This document shows, piece by piece, positions 47,676 through 58,585 of a DNA stretch of 64,000 bases. The stretch covers positions 304,299 to 368,298 of the forward strand of contig CAXAMN010027450.1 of NCBI GenBank assembly GCA_963970005.1, in the 5' to 3' direction. The notes under the pieces were generated by a model. The model was not told the origin of the DNA. It did not search any database and saw nothing but the letters and a program-made list of their open reading frames with translations. Positions within the stretch are counted from its first letter, which is position 1. Every line of letters begins with the position of its first letter. Both the position numbers and the translations under genes were made by a program. This stretch comes from Durusdinium trenchii. Taxonomy: Eukaryota; Sar; Dinophyceae; Suessiales; Symbiodiniaceae.

Positions 47676-49595
47676 CGTTATTATTAATGTGTAATTATCT
47701 TTTTAGGTGGTGTTCATGAGTACACATCGACCCTGGTGTTCATTCGATCACCCAGCGTTCAACCACTTCAAAGGTTGTCCAATAGTTGGGCTCGAACGCC
47801 TGACAAGATGCAAACTTCTTGTTTTCAAACCTTGAGGGCGAGGTGTGCACTATTCTCAGAATCCTGATCGGATACGGGGTAGAGGCAGGACCTTTAAACA
47901 AAAATGTGCATGTTACAACTCGCTGGCGTGCAAAAATCCCGGAATCCCGACCAATGGATTAGATCTAATTTCTTGAAGAGTTGACCTTCCTGAGACTAGG
48001 AGACTAGGAGTATGTAAACTTGAACATGAGGACTTTGACCTTAATTGCTTGAATGTGTGTCTCTCAAAATGAATGACTTCGGACTTCCCCCCAATTGACG
48101 TGATGTTGGTGTTTGTGGTGCTCCTTGCAGGGTCCAAAACATGGAGACCGATTCAAACTTGTCCCTCCAAAAGGGAGAAGCAAAAAAGCGAGAAACTCAA
48201 AAACCACCTTCAATTCCACATGGTTTCCACACCAAAATAGCATGTCGACCTATGAAACCTAGTAGGACCCCTCCCTCTTGAAAGATCAATAGAACTAAGA
48301 CATCCCCAAATCCCCACCCAAATATGTCACCTCCGGTGGTCCCTTTCTTGGCCAATGGCCGGGGCCACTCGTGCCGCGGCGCCGTGCCTAACCAGCCCGT
48401 CTCTTGCGACAGCTCGGATGTCCTGATGTCTGTGCTGAAAAACATCTGTTCGACGCTTTGTTCCGAACAAGACCCAAGACGGCTAATTAGGAAGAAGGCA
48501 AACAGAAGAAGACGAAGACCAGCCCTTGAACTAAGTTGGAGCTTTGGATTCCACCCATTCCTATATTTCCTTATGATGTTGTGATGTGATTCATCATGTT
48601 TTGAGCCCGAAGCTTTCAATGTCATCCTTCTGAAGGGAACACATGGAACTCAGTTGTGAAATCACCAATGGCTTGTTGATCCTTTGCCTTTGTCTTGTCT
48701 TCATCTAACGACCGACCGGCTAGGTTCACTCTGTGCGGCCTTGGTCCACACAGGATCTACATCTACATCTACCCTCATCCTCCAACCTCAGATCTCCAAA
48801 TCTCCGGGTCCTCACCATTTCATGCCAACCTCTGTCGATCCCATCCTGCCGTTGACTTCGGACCGACCCCCACCGAGACCGGGACTGGGACCGGCTGAGT
48901 CTCACTCTCAAGACTCGTCAGCGTCACAGAGCGTCCGACCGGAGGGGGTGATCCGAAAAACAGGAGAGTTCCTCAGCTGATACCAGGTGTCCTTCCTTTT
49001 TGGGATCGATTAGCCCTCAGAGGTTTGCCAGTGTGCCATGTTGCAGGTATGAAGTTGGAAGGAGCTGGTGATACCAAGTCCAGTGCTGCTGTTCCAAGTC
49101 AAACATCATCCAAATGAACATCCGTGAAGGAAACCTATGGGCATGAGGAGATACGATGAGTGTACCAAGACACTCGAATTCTAGGACAAGTAAGTTTTAT
49201 AGTAAATGAACATACATCAAGCATATTCAATAGATTTGAATAGATTGGAACAGTCTCCTTGACACAAAGGACATCTCTCACCGCCCGGCCCCACTGCTGG
49301 ACCAAAGAGAAGGTTCTGGCCTTTGAGAAGCTCCAGGTATCTGCCTCAAGTCAAAGCTGTCAGGGTGGGGTCGGGTCGGTCGGGTCAGTCAGGTCGCTCG
49401 GCGCCTTTTGGAATGCAGATGAGACCTGGAATGAGAACTGCTGGAGCTGCTCGTTGCCCAAATGGCTTGCCGAAGCCACTTTTTGGTGGGACCTATTTGG
49501 GTGCCAAGCTTGTGCAGAGTGCTGAGGCTGTTTGAACAATTGAGAAACGCCTGTTCCAAGGCTCTCAGCTGAGGCCTTTGCCGAACGGCTCAAAC

Positions 49596-49684
49596 CACAT
49601 CGACAGCATCACATCGGCCGTCGACGGGAAATGACGCGCCTTCTGCACACTTCTGCGATAGTCCGTCCAGTGCACGAGCACAAC
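49596..49684 (-). CDS. Exon candidate, unknown protein
   Basis: Acceptor ggctgccag|G, donor GATGTG|GTTTGA. 29 codons open with CARALDGLSQKCAEGASFPV and end DGRCDAVDV. Not recognised; could belong to the 5' part of the protease gene or to a separate gene. Confidence 0.4.
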
Positions 49685-49925
49685 CTGGCAGCCACAAAAA
49701 CCATATTTGTTTCACTATAGTATTGAGAAAACGTTCGAACATCCAACTCCTGGCGACATTCACAACGATCAGTGTTCAGTATTCCATAAGCATTCCATAA
49801 TGCCACAAGCTCAAAAATAATGTTCAACTAGGAGTGATTCGCTTACACGGTCAACAGCCAGGCCAAGAACAGGTGGCCCATGGTGGCCCCATATCAAACG
49901 CAAGGCCAGATACAAGAAGAGGTTC

Positions 49926-50012
49926 TTCTCTCTCTCTCTCTCTTCTTTCTTTCTTTCTTTCTTTATTGCTTTCTTTTCTGTTCTTTTCTTTTCTTTTCTT
50001 TCTTTCTTTCCT
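49926..50012. repeat. (CT)n(TTTC)n microsatellite
   Basis: CT run followed by TTTC and TTTTC repeats, a strong pyrimidine tract on the plus strand. Confidence 0.9.
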
Positions 50013-51218
50013 TCCCTGTGTTGAAACCTTGGGCCCCGGAAAGACATCACAAACCATCACAAATGTGTGCTGGTTCCCGGTCGGTCATATCCCAAGTTCC
50101 GAGATCAGACCTGCTTTCTAACGGCAACGCCTCAACCTCATGGCTATATATTTCAACTTGCACTGAAGTTTCTCCACTGGGCAGAACAACACTATCAAAA
50201 CCTAAGATTTTGTGCTCTGGTCTTTGGACTTGAGATCCAAAGCTTGACCCAAACCTTCAATCGGCTGCTCAAGTGGACCAACATCGTTTGGGTCTGCGCC
50301 TGGTACTTCACTCCGCTGAAGACCCACCGCGGGTCCATCCCTGACAGCTCGTAATGGATGGCCATGGTCGATCCATCATCCATCTGCATCCCCCATAATC
50401 AAGGGTCAACAGCTTCCAACATCTCGAAAAATGTCCAGCTACCTATAGGGCCTACAGGACTTCTACACTCCCACGAACACATCATATCGAAGTGAAAGAC
50501 CCCCTGTTTGTAGAGGAATATAGTCTTCCAAGGGACCGTTGCCCAGCTTCCATGTTATACAGTGAGTCAGGGCTTCTACTTACTTTATGGATGGACCTTC
50601 AACGGCTTTGTTTTCTGGTGAGGCATCAGAGGGGTGAGGCTGGGCGGGTTGTGTTTTCCATACACATCCCTCAGCATGATAGAGAAACCAGCAACCGGAT
50701 CTACCAAATTGTTTGAGACAAGCCAAGCTGTGCGTTTTCTCAAGATAGAGAGTGTGCATTTGAAAATTGAGGGTACGTGTCCTGCCACACACAGGTTGGC
50801 AAAACCGGCAAACACTCACATATAACCAGCCTGATTTGTAGAGATGTCTTTTGCGTTTCATGATGATCTTCAAAAGCAACTCCACAGTTACCTGTCATGG
50901 GGTCAAACCCGTCACGCTTTCCGGCCTTCCGGTGGATCTGCCTCGACAAAAGCACTGACCTCAGCGGCCAGGCCGAAGCAACGAAACAGTCTCAGATGTT
51001 GGACGATGTCCTGTGACCTAAAATAGCCGCTTTTGGGTGTAGAACTTCTCCAACAATATAGGAAGGGTGTCCACACTGTCGATAAAGAACCAAGACTTGG
51101 AGAACCGTGACTTGGTGGTCTGACGCGGGTTAAGTAGGCGCGTCAAGATGCGCATGACGATCCATTGAAGTAGGCGCATGACAGCTATAATAAGATGGAG
51201 CCTGAGCAGTGCAGACTT

Positions 51219-51305
51219 ACTACTAGGAGCAAGGAGGCGGAGGACGCTACGTTCGGTGCTCCTGGCCTTACTACTAGTAACAAGGTTCGCTACGTTCGTA
51301 GCAAA
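51219..51305. repeat. CTACTAG-family repeat
   Basis: Units of TACTACTAGGAGCAAGGAGG and CTTACTACTAGTAACAAGG. Confidence 0.75.
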
Positions 51306-51827
51306 GGGCATCGCTGAGACTCTAGCGGCTGTTCCGCCGGCACTGGAGGTCCCAGCAGGAAAAACAAGTATCCTGGCAGGCGGCAGGCGTCCTGAATTCC
51401 ACAGTGGTCCATACTCCATACTCCGGAGTTGTGGTGCCTCTGAAAGCATGGTGTGGCAGCCCAGTCATGATAGTCATTTATAGAATCCTGTGAAGTGCTG
51501 AACTTTGCTGAAGTTAAATAAAACTTGTGTTCACGATTGATTGGCACATTCAGGGCACCCTATTCCTCTTACGTGGCACCAATCCAGAGAAAATTCACAA
51601 AGAATCAACACTGGTACCCCAATTAGGATGTGAGACAACATTGCTTCCATGAATACACCCCAATCAACCTTGATCCTGTGCTTGTCCTCCGGCTTCAATC
51701 CAAAGAAAAAGGCAACCAGTGGACTGTCAGCCTCCCTTACCAACTCGAGTTCAGCTGCAGAAAAGCCTGCTTGGGAACGTTGAAGATGTTGATAAGACAT
51801 GGCAGGATGGACATGTTCATCTGTGCT

Positions 51828-51922
51828 CGACTAGGAGCAAGGACGCTACTAGGGGCTCCTGGCCGTACTACTAGGAGCAAGTAGCTGCTAGGGGCTCCTG
51901 GCATCGCTACTAGGAGCAACAT
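51828..51922. repeat. CTACTAG-family repeat
   Basis: Two and a half units of the 40-bp type found in the large array. Confidence 0.85.
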
Positions 51923-54039
51923 GGAAGTGAAGCAAAGAACGCACGAACGCACCGTGCCAGTCGGAAGTCCACGCGTGGTGCCTGGCCTAAATCTGAAATT
52001 CCTCACCACCAAGGGTGGAGATCGGATTTTCTGGCGCGAGCAAACGGAATTGCTAGGCCCTATATAGTGTAGAAGTAGAAGTATCTGGTGTTTTCCTGCA
52101 GCAATCAGGCCTTCAAAGAAAAATTATACTGATACCACACAGCTCCAAAGGTCCTAGTGATAGTGGTGTTTCCAATCGCATGACATCAAGATCATCAAGC
52201 TATTCTACGTCTGCTGCGGGGAGTTCTTTTGAACTAATAAAGAATCTGTGAAGGCTTCGAGATGTGCCCTGGTAATCTTCCACTTCGAATTGAGAGACCT
52301 CCACTTTTTGCAGGAACTGGTGCAGGAACTGGAACAAACAACGGACTAACTCCAGGATCGACTTCTCCATAACTTGTCCAAGTCATATTCCAGACTATAA
52401 AACAGCAAAATCTTCAAAAAACCACACCTTGATTAGTAACTAGTATTATTTTAGTCTGACGTGTCACACTCGGGGGGTTGAACTCACCCGGGAACGGGCG
52501 GATCGAACGAAGAAACGTGCCAAGAGCAAGTCATGGGAAGACCTGAATCCTTTTTTGCGGAAGCGAATGGCGCTTGATAGTCAGCCTCCCCACTGGCGTA
52601 GGAGGTGGCATTCGGCACGATGAACTCGAGCTCGTGCTCAGCGGCCTCCGGCACAGATGGTGCAAGTGATCAACTTCAAGCGGAAAAGTTTTGACTGGAG
52701 AGGACCCTGGCCTGCGTCTCTGGAAGCCTCCATCATGACATTACGACCAATGCTGCCAAACCTCTAAAAAATGATTTCATACACCGAACTCTGGAATCCT
52801 GAACAGGTGGGGTCAAAACATGTCTGGGCATTAGCAAAGAAACATGTTCGTCACGGAGCTGAACAAAAAGACACTGGAGTCACTGGATTTTTGGTACAGG
52901 AATACGTCCTGCATATCGAATAGCACAGCATTAAGTATTAAGAAGAAAAACGCAATGCAAATCTCCTGATGTTCAACCAACTGCGACAACCACTTGAGAG
53001 TTCCTGGGTTCTGGCAGTTTCTTCCAGGATGCCTTGACGAAACGCCACCCCGCCCCCCTTCGGAATCCTCTTGACCATCTGGGGCATCCAACAGGAGGAA
53101 GGTTCTCCTTCCGACATGCCTCTGTGTCTGGAACCTGCCCGTTTAGCGCCAGACACAGGGTCGTTGGACAAAGCAGGGCCGTTTTGGGGTCGTGTGGGGG
53201 TCAAAAGCTGCATCTTGCAAGCGCTGGGGAAGATGCGATGATGAGGGATAAGCAACACGACCGGACTCTGTCGTCTCCGTCTTTGGCAAATTCTGAGTTT
53301 GAATGCAATAGCTGCGAGAACAGGATTGACAGCTGGCATTTTTTGGTATGAGAATTGTACGCTAGGCTGGCGGTATCTGGCGGTGATCAAGCTGACGGTT
53401 ATCTGTTGTTGGTATACTGATGCAAGACTCAAAGTTAAAGAACTTTGAACTGCTGAAACCCAGGTACCACTGTTGTCGAAAACTCTTGAAATAAACTGAA
53501 ATGACAGTCTCCCAAACTAGGACAAGGTCAATGTTGTCAGCCTACACGTAGATTCTCCAAAGATGCTCAGAGCTGAAGGCTCCAGCTGCACAGGAGATTG
53601 TGGGAGGCAGAAAACAGGCTGGGCAACCCAAGCCATGTCGCCACGGGAATCCTTCATAACTTGTCAGCCAACATCTTCTGCCTATTTCTGCCTCATTAGA
53701 GGCCTTTGTGTATCCTACAGACCACCTGAGCCCTAACCGTGAAGCTAAAACGAAGTAGTCTGATAGAATGGCCTCACAGGAATGTCAAATTGCATTGGTG
53801 ACCACTGAAGATTGGCTAACGAAGAGCAAGAAACAATACCTCCATAGATGTCCATAGCTTTCTGGTCAAATGTTTCTTGGTGCCATATCTGGGTTATCCA
53901 GCTCCCCAATGAATCCAAGCCTTTGCAAGTTAGACTCCCTGCTACAGTACAAGGCCTGTGACCTCATGGATATTCGACGCAAATTTATCATAATTGATCA
54001 TAATGCATCTACAATCAATCTATCCAATCTAGTCCGAAC

Positions 54040-54115
54040 TAATCTTATCTTATCTATATAATATACATATATATATATAATCAATATACATCTATATATA
54101 TATATCCCAAGCCAG
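54040..54115. repeat. AT-rich tract with (TA)n
   Basis: Repeated TCTATATATA words; a TC run follows at about 54206-54228. Confidence 0.8.
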
Positions 54116-54424
54116 CCCAATCCCATAAGATATATTATCATTATCTATCAATCTTCTCTCGTCTACTGTCCACTATCTACTCTAGTCTAGTCTAATCTCT
54201 CAATCCATCTCTCTTTCTCTCTCTCTCTACACTTGCACATACGAACAGGAAAAGGATCAACATAGGAACTGCCAGCTACTTAGGAAGCTTCTTCTCCTCT
54301 AATTATAAGGATGGTCTGTCAGTTTCTTACTCTAGTTCAAGTGGGCCAAGTTCCCGGATTAAGACTCCGGATGTTCTAATTGTTCTAAAGCTTCTATATG
54401 CTTCTATTCTCCCAGTCCAATCAC

Positions 54425-54552
54425 CAAGGGCCTCATCCAGCAGTTCGGGCTCGGCCGTGCGTCTGGAAGCTCGACCTGCACGGTGCACACGATGCCTCGA
54501 CACCCATCGGTCGGTTTTGGCCGTGGACTCGACGGTGGAAACTTCCTCGATC
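54425..54552 (-). CDS. Exon candidate, unknown protein
   Basis: 128 nt between gctttgag|G and CCTTG|GTGATT. One open frame begins IEEVSTVESTAKTDRWVSRH and ends EPELLDEALG; its exit phase fits the candidate at 49596-49684. A second frame is also open, so the reading is not certain. Confidence 0.42.
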
Positions 54553-55239
54553 CTCAAAGCAAAACCGCATACCGTCACATCGAACTATGCACCGTTTGTT
54601 CTTAGCGCCATTTCTTGACATGTCAGCTGTCTGCCCTGTCCAAGCTCCAAAATCAGCATCCCTTCACGACCAAGCGATCAGGTCACGACGAAAGATCTCA
54701 CATGCATTCGAAACATGCGGAACCAAGTGTGCAAGGGGGATGCTGCGTCTTTCGGCAGTAGAATCGCTGCAATTTCGGATGGGAAAACCCATGGCCATGT
54801 TTTCTCTTCATCCATTTCGGACCCCGTTTCGGGGCCCGTCCGTGTCGCCTCTGACGCCCGGTGATGTGCCCAGCACCTCGGGTCACGGGACGGTCCCGGG
54901 ACCGGTCCGAGCTCTACTCCGTTACTCCTCGGCCACGTGAAAAGAGCCGTGTGAAACCATGTGAATGGTATCAGTTCTGGTGAACATATTGCATGTTGAA
55001 TGCCCCCTGTTTAATGAACTGAGATCGGATCCACGAAAACAACATCGCGTATCATTGGACCCATGTATCAGGCATTGAATAGACATGAATAGACCAACAA
55101 GATTTCAGCGAAGGCAAGTGTTCGGGATGCCCCCTCACTGGTGCAGGAGCACAAAAACAGCAGCATCGAAGTTTCTTGAAATCTGCGATTACAGGTTCCT
55201 GGACTCCATCAGTAGTGGACTTGGTGCCTGATGCGAATA

Positions 55240-55328
55240 TTAGAAACAAGAAGCTACTAGGAACAAGTGCATCGCTTCTAGTAACAAGTGCCTTACTAGT
55301 AGTAACAAGAAGCTATTAGAAACAAGCA
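55240..55328. repeat. CTACTAG-family repeat
   Basis: Four units of AACAAGAAGCTACTAG and AACAAGTGCATCGCTTCTAG type. Confidence 0.8.
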
Positions 55329-55936
55329 TCGTCAATTTAAAAGGTCTGGGGCAACCGGGCCGTCCTCTGCGGACTGGCATCCAAGGTCTCCTTGGCGTCT
55401 TCACGTCATCGGTCTGTGTTGGACTCGTCAACAAGTATTTCATCCGTCTAAGTCTGTGTTCTTCTGTTTCTTTGCTAAACTAAGTCTGTGTTCTTCTGTT
55501 CTTCTAAGTCTGTGTTAAACAAAAGATCCAAACAAACACCGCTCGTCTCGGCAGGCTCCCGCACATCCGGGAATTCCGGGGTTCCCATCTCTGGCGAGGC
55601 CTGCTTGAGTCTCGCTCCACAACGATGGGATAATGCACGCCACTGAAGCAAACCACGTAACGTGCAACTGGGTGAAATGACTTCCATGATTCCAAGGTCG
55701 TACACAAAGAAATATGAACCAATTATAGTCTGTAGTAGTCATTCGTCTGTGACCCCTTTTTTGTAACACACAAATACCATTAAATAGCTACTCATAGGGT
55801 CCCTGGTTGCCGTTTGGAACCTCCCATGTGGAACCAACACGGCGCCGCCAACTCTATTGTCCCATTCAACTTGCCCACAGCAAGCCAAAACTGCTACATG
55901 AATATCAATGATCTGAATCTGAATTCTCAATGTGGT

Positions 55937-55975
55937 TAGGCGCCATCGCTACTAGTGTGAAGGCTATTGCTATTG
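55937..55975. repeat. CTACTAG-family fragment
   Basis: GGCGCCATCGCTACTAGTGT followed by GAAGGCTATTGC. Confidence 0.6.
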
Positions 55976-56142
55976 CTGGTCTTAGACCAACCACGCCTCC
56001 TTCCTTCACCCCGTCGTGGCTCGCCTTGCGGCGTCCGCAGGAGGGCCAACAGCGCCTGGGGCGCTCCACCGTGACGCCGAAATGAGGGCACGGGGCCAAA
56101 GCCTGGGGCGGTCGGCTCGAAGATCGTTGGGTGGAATCGTTG

Positions 56143-56250
56143 CTTCTTGTTACTAGTAAGAATGCTACTAGTAACAAGCCCGTGTTCCTAGTAGCTTCTT
56201 GCTCCTAGTAGTACGGCCAGGAGCCCCTAGTAGCGTCCTTGCTCCTATAG
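56143..56250. repeat. CTACTAG-family repeat
   Basis: Units matching the copy at the left edge of the window (CTTCTTGCTCCTAGTAGTAC, GGCCAGGAGCCCCTAGTAGC). Confidence 0.82.
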
Positions 56251-56502
56251 GAATCGCTGATTCCAAGATGGATCGAGTGATGTTTTCAGTGGTGGAATCT
56301 TGCCCCTGGCATCCAGGGTCTTTTTGTCCTGAGGTGACGAAGCAAGAAGAGTTCATAAGATAGGGGATACAATGAAGATTGAAACTGTTCGGACTAGGGG
56401 CAGGACCCAGGTTTCACACTGTGCTTTTTTGGAAAGCAAATCCAAGCATTCGACATCTCGCACAAAGACGAGACTAAAGACGAGCAACCAGGGTAGTTTT
56501 GA

Positions 56503-56521
56503 TGTATATATATATATATTT
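56503..56521. repeat. (TA)n microsatellite
   Basis: Short TA run. Confidence 0.8.
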
Positions 56522-57763
56522 GGATCGACTTGGGTAGTTCTACCGGAGATGTTTTAACTTAAAGGCAACGTTCACATGATTACAGTAATTGAAACAGTGG
56601 CCCACCCACTCCAATCTCTTCAATCATCTATCTGTGCTAGAATTTCACAGAGGCTGGTGACTGGTGCAAATAAAACAAAGGCTACTAACAGCTACTAGTG
56701 AGAAGGTGGCACATGATCCCGCAATGCACAGAATGGGAACTTGCCAAACTGACAACTGGTTCTTCAGTTCTGCCGCTTCCACCATCTTCCTGGAAGCTAA
56801 GGCTGCTGCCTACAAAAGCCCAGTCCACTTGACACTGATCTGGAACAGCTGCAGTTGCTCAGAGTTGCCCAACTCAGAGGAAGCGAATCAAACCTTCCTA
56901 ACAACAACGAATGCTTTGCGCCATGGAACTCCACTACTTTGGGATTTGGTGGTCTGAAACTTGCGAGCAGAACCTTGGAATCCGACACCACCCAAAGAAC
57001 GTAGCCCACGGCTCTTCATGTCGTGGCCACATGTGGCCACACAAAAAAAAGGCTTGATGAGAATCTTCCAACCCTTGAGTCTACCATGGTCTGGCTATGA
57101 CTATGACTGGAAATCCAAGCCATACCTCCACTATATAGCGAATTCACCAGCTCTGAGCATCGACCCCCTTGTCGGATGGGCTCGGGGGCGGGGTGTTGAT
57201 ATGGACCAGACGGCAACGCACCCGAAAAAGATAGGGAACCTACGGAACGTAGGATGGGGATGAACAGGGATTTAAACACAAAGGGAAAAAGGGATGCTCA
57301 GGGCTTTGGCTTTGGGATGCTTTGGGCTACTTTACAACATTTGACTGCATAAAATAAAGGGGGGGGTCCACCCATTCCAGCCCCATGCCTCTGGTGTGTT
57401 GCTTTCTCACTTCCAATTCGCATTCCCGTTTGGGGCGCGGTTTCACCGCGCAGATGCCATCCTGCTCAGCCATTACTGAGCAGCGCTGTCCTACACGCGA
57501 CTCTCGGCCATCATTGAATTTCGTACGGTTCCTCGGCCAGTTCACTGCTGTCGGAGTCGCGAGCGATGGGTTGTGGTGGAACTGCGGTGAACATCCCGGG
57601 GAACACCACGGGGACCAGCGGAATGACGTGAAGGTGGAGAGAGGAACGCGCAGAAGGCAACGTGAGCCGCAGTGGCAACTGCTATGGGGGCTTTCAACGA
57701 ATGTTCAAATTGTTTCATGTCATTCAGCGTCAGATTCAGATGTCTGTATGAATTTCAGTTACG

Positions 57764-57790
57764 TATATACAGTATATACAGTACATATAA
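57764..57790. repeat. TATACAGTA repeat
   Basis: Three copies of a TATACAGTA-like word. Confidence 0.7.
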
Positions 57791-58139
57791 GGTATCGCAA
57801 ATCATCCCAGAATGGATGCATGGCATGCAATCGGCTTTCTCTATTTTGGTGACCCAGGAACGCTTTTGGAGCAAATCCCTGAAGTGGCAGATGAAGGCTA
57901 AATGGAGGGTGTGTGGAGAAAGGGGGTCAGCAAAAATTGCTTATACGAAGTTAGTGCATCATCAATACCTTAATTCCACGTCTTTCTGCAACGGTTTGTG
58001 GGTTTTTATTGCAGCCAAACCACTAATAGCCCCGGGTTCCACGCATGTCCTGGACCTTCCACGATGTTAGTATAGAATCTTGCCAAACCCTTTCGGCACT
58101 ACCCTTCCCTTTGCCTTCTTTCGCAGAGCCAATGGTTAC

Positions 58140-58201
58140 CGGCTGAGACGATTCAGAGTTCTTCCCCCTTTCACCCCTCCGCGCCCCCGTCGGTCGCGTC
58201 T
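58140..58201 (-). CDS. Exon candidate just left of the retroelement
   Basis: Between gagctcag|A and CAGCCG|GTAACC. One frame reads TRPTGARRGERGKNSESSQP; another is also open. The acceptor is not of the AG|G kind. If real, the retroelement sits inside or beside a minus-strand gene. Confidence 0.25.
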
Positions 58202-58475
58202 CTGAGCTCAGCCCGACGTGTCCAAAGGTTCGGTAGCACTTTGGAGGCAAATGCCCATAGATGGGCGTGCGCTCAGCCTGACACTGGAGACATCCATGTC
58301 CCATTCACATTGGGGGCTTAAACCCCAACTTAAAGAAGAATGGGCTCCCCAAGGTGCTCTGACCTGCAACTCACTCCGGTCTTGTTGGCTTCGGTATTAG
58401 TTGTAATTAGTTGTAAAAAAGCTGCGGGGCTCAAAAGCCTGAAGGCTCGGGCGAACGGGCGCCCAGGGCGGGTTG

Positions 58476-58492
58476 TGCACCTCCACGGTGCA
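58476..58492 (+). promoter_or_regulatory. Hairpin in the retroelement leader
   Basis: Perfect 6-bp stem TGCACC/GGTGCA with a 5-nt loop (TCCAC), 94 nt before the first ATG, within a GC-rich leader. Role unknown; leader structures are common in LINE 5' untranslated regions. Confidence 0.4.
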
Positions 58493-58585
58493 GGTCCGTG
58501 TCAATAAGGGTCACGCCTCTGTGTGGCCCCCCTTGGCACTGTGACTTGTCGGTGCTGTGGTCCGAAAGGTGCATCGGTGTCTGCC

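Larger units (their letters stand above)
46303..49595. other. Region upstream of the first traced USP exon
   Basis: Should hold the start of the protease gene, but no MATH domain motif was found. Open segments with fair splice sites lie near 46.8 and 48.33-48.43 kb on the minus strand; their frames are ambiguous. Confidence 0.35.
49685..58139. other. Sparse region left of the retroelement
   Basis: Besides the listed exon candidate and repeats, open minus-strand segments with splice-like ends occur at 51741-51820 (reads ILPCLINIFNVPKQAFLQL) and 54702-54911 (contains KTWPWVFPSEIAAILLPKD). Both lack the AG|G acceptor and are left unassigned. Confidence 0.35.
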
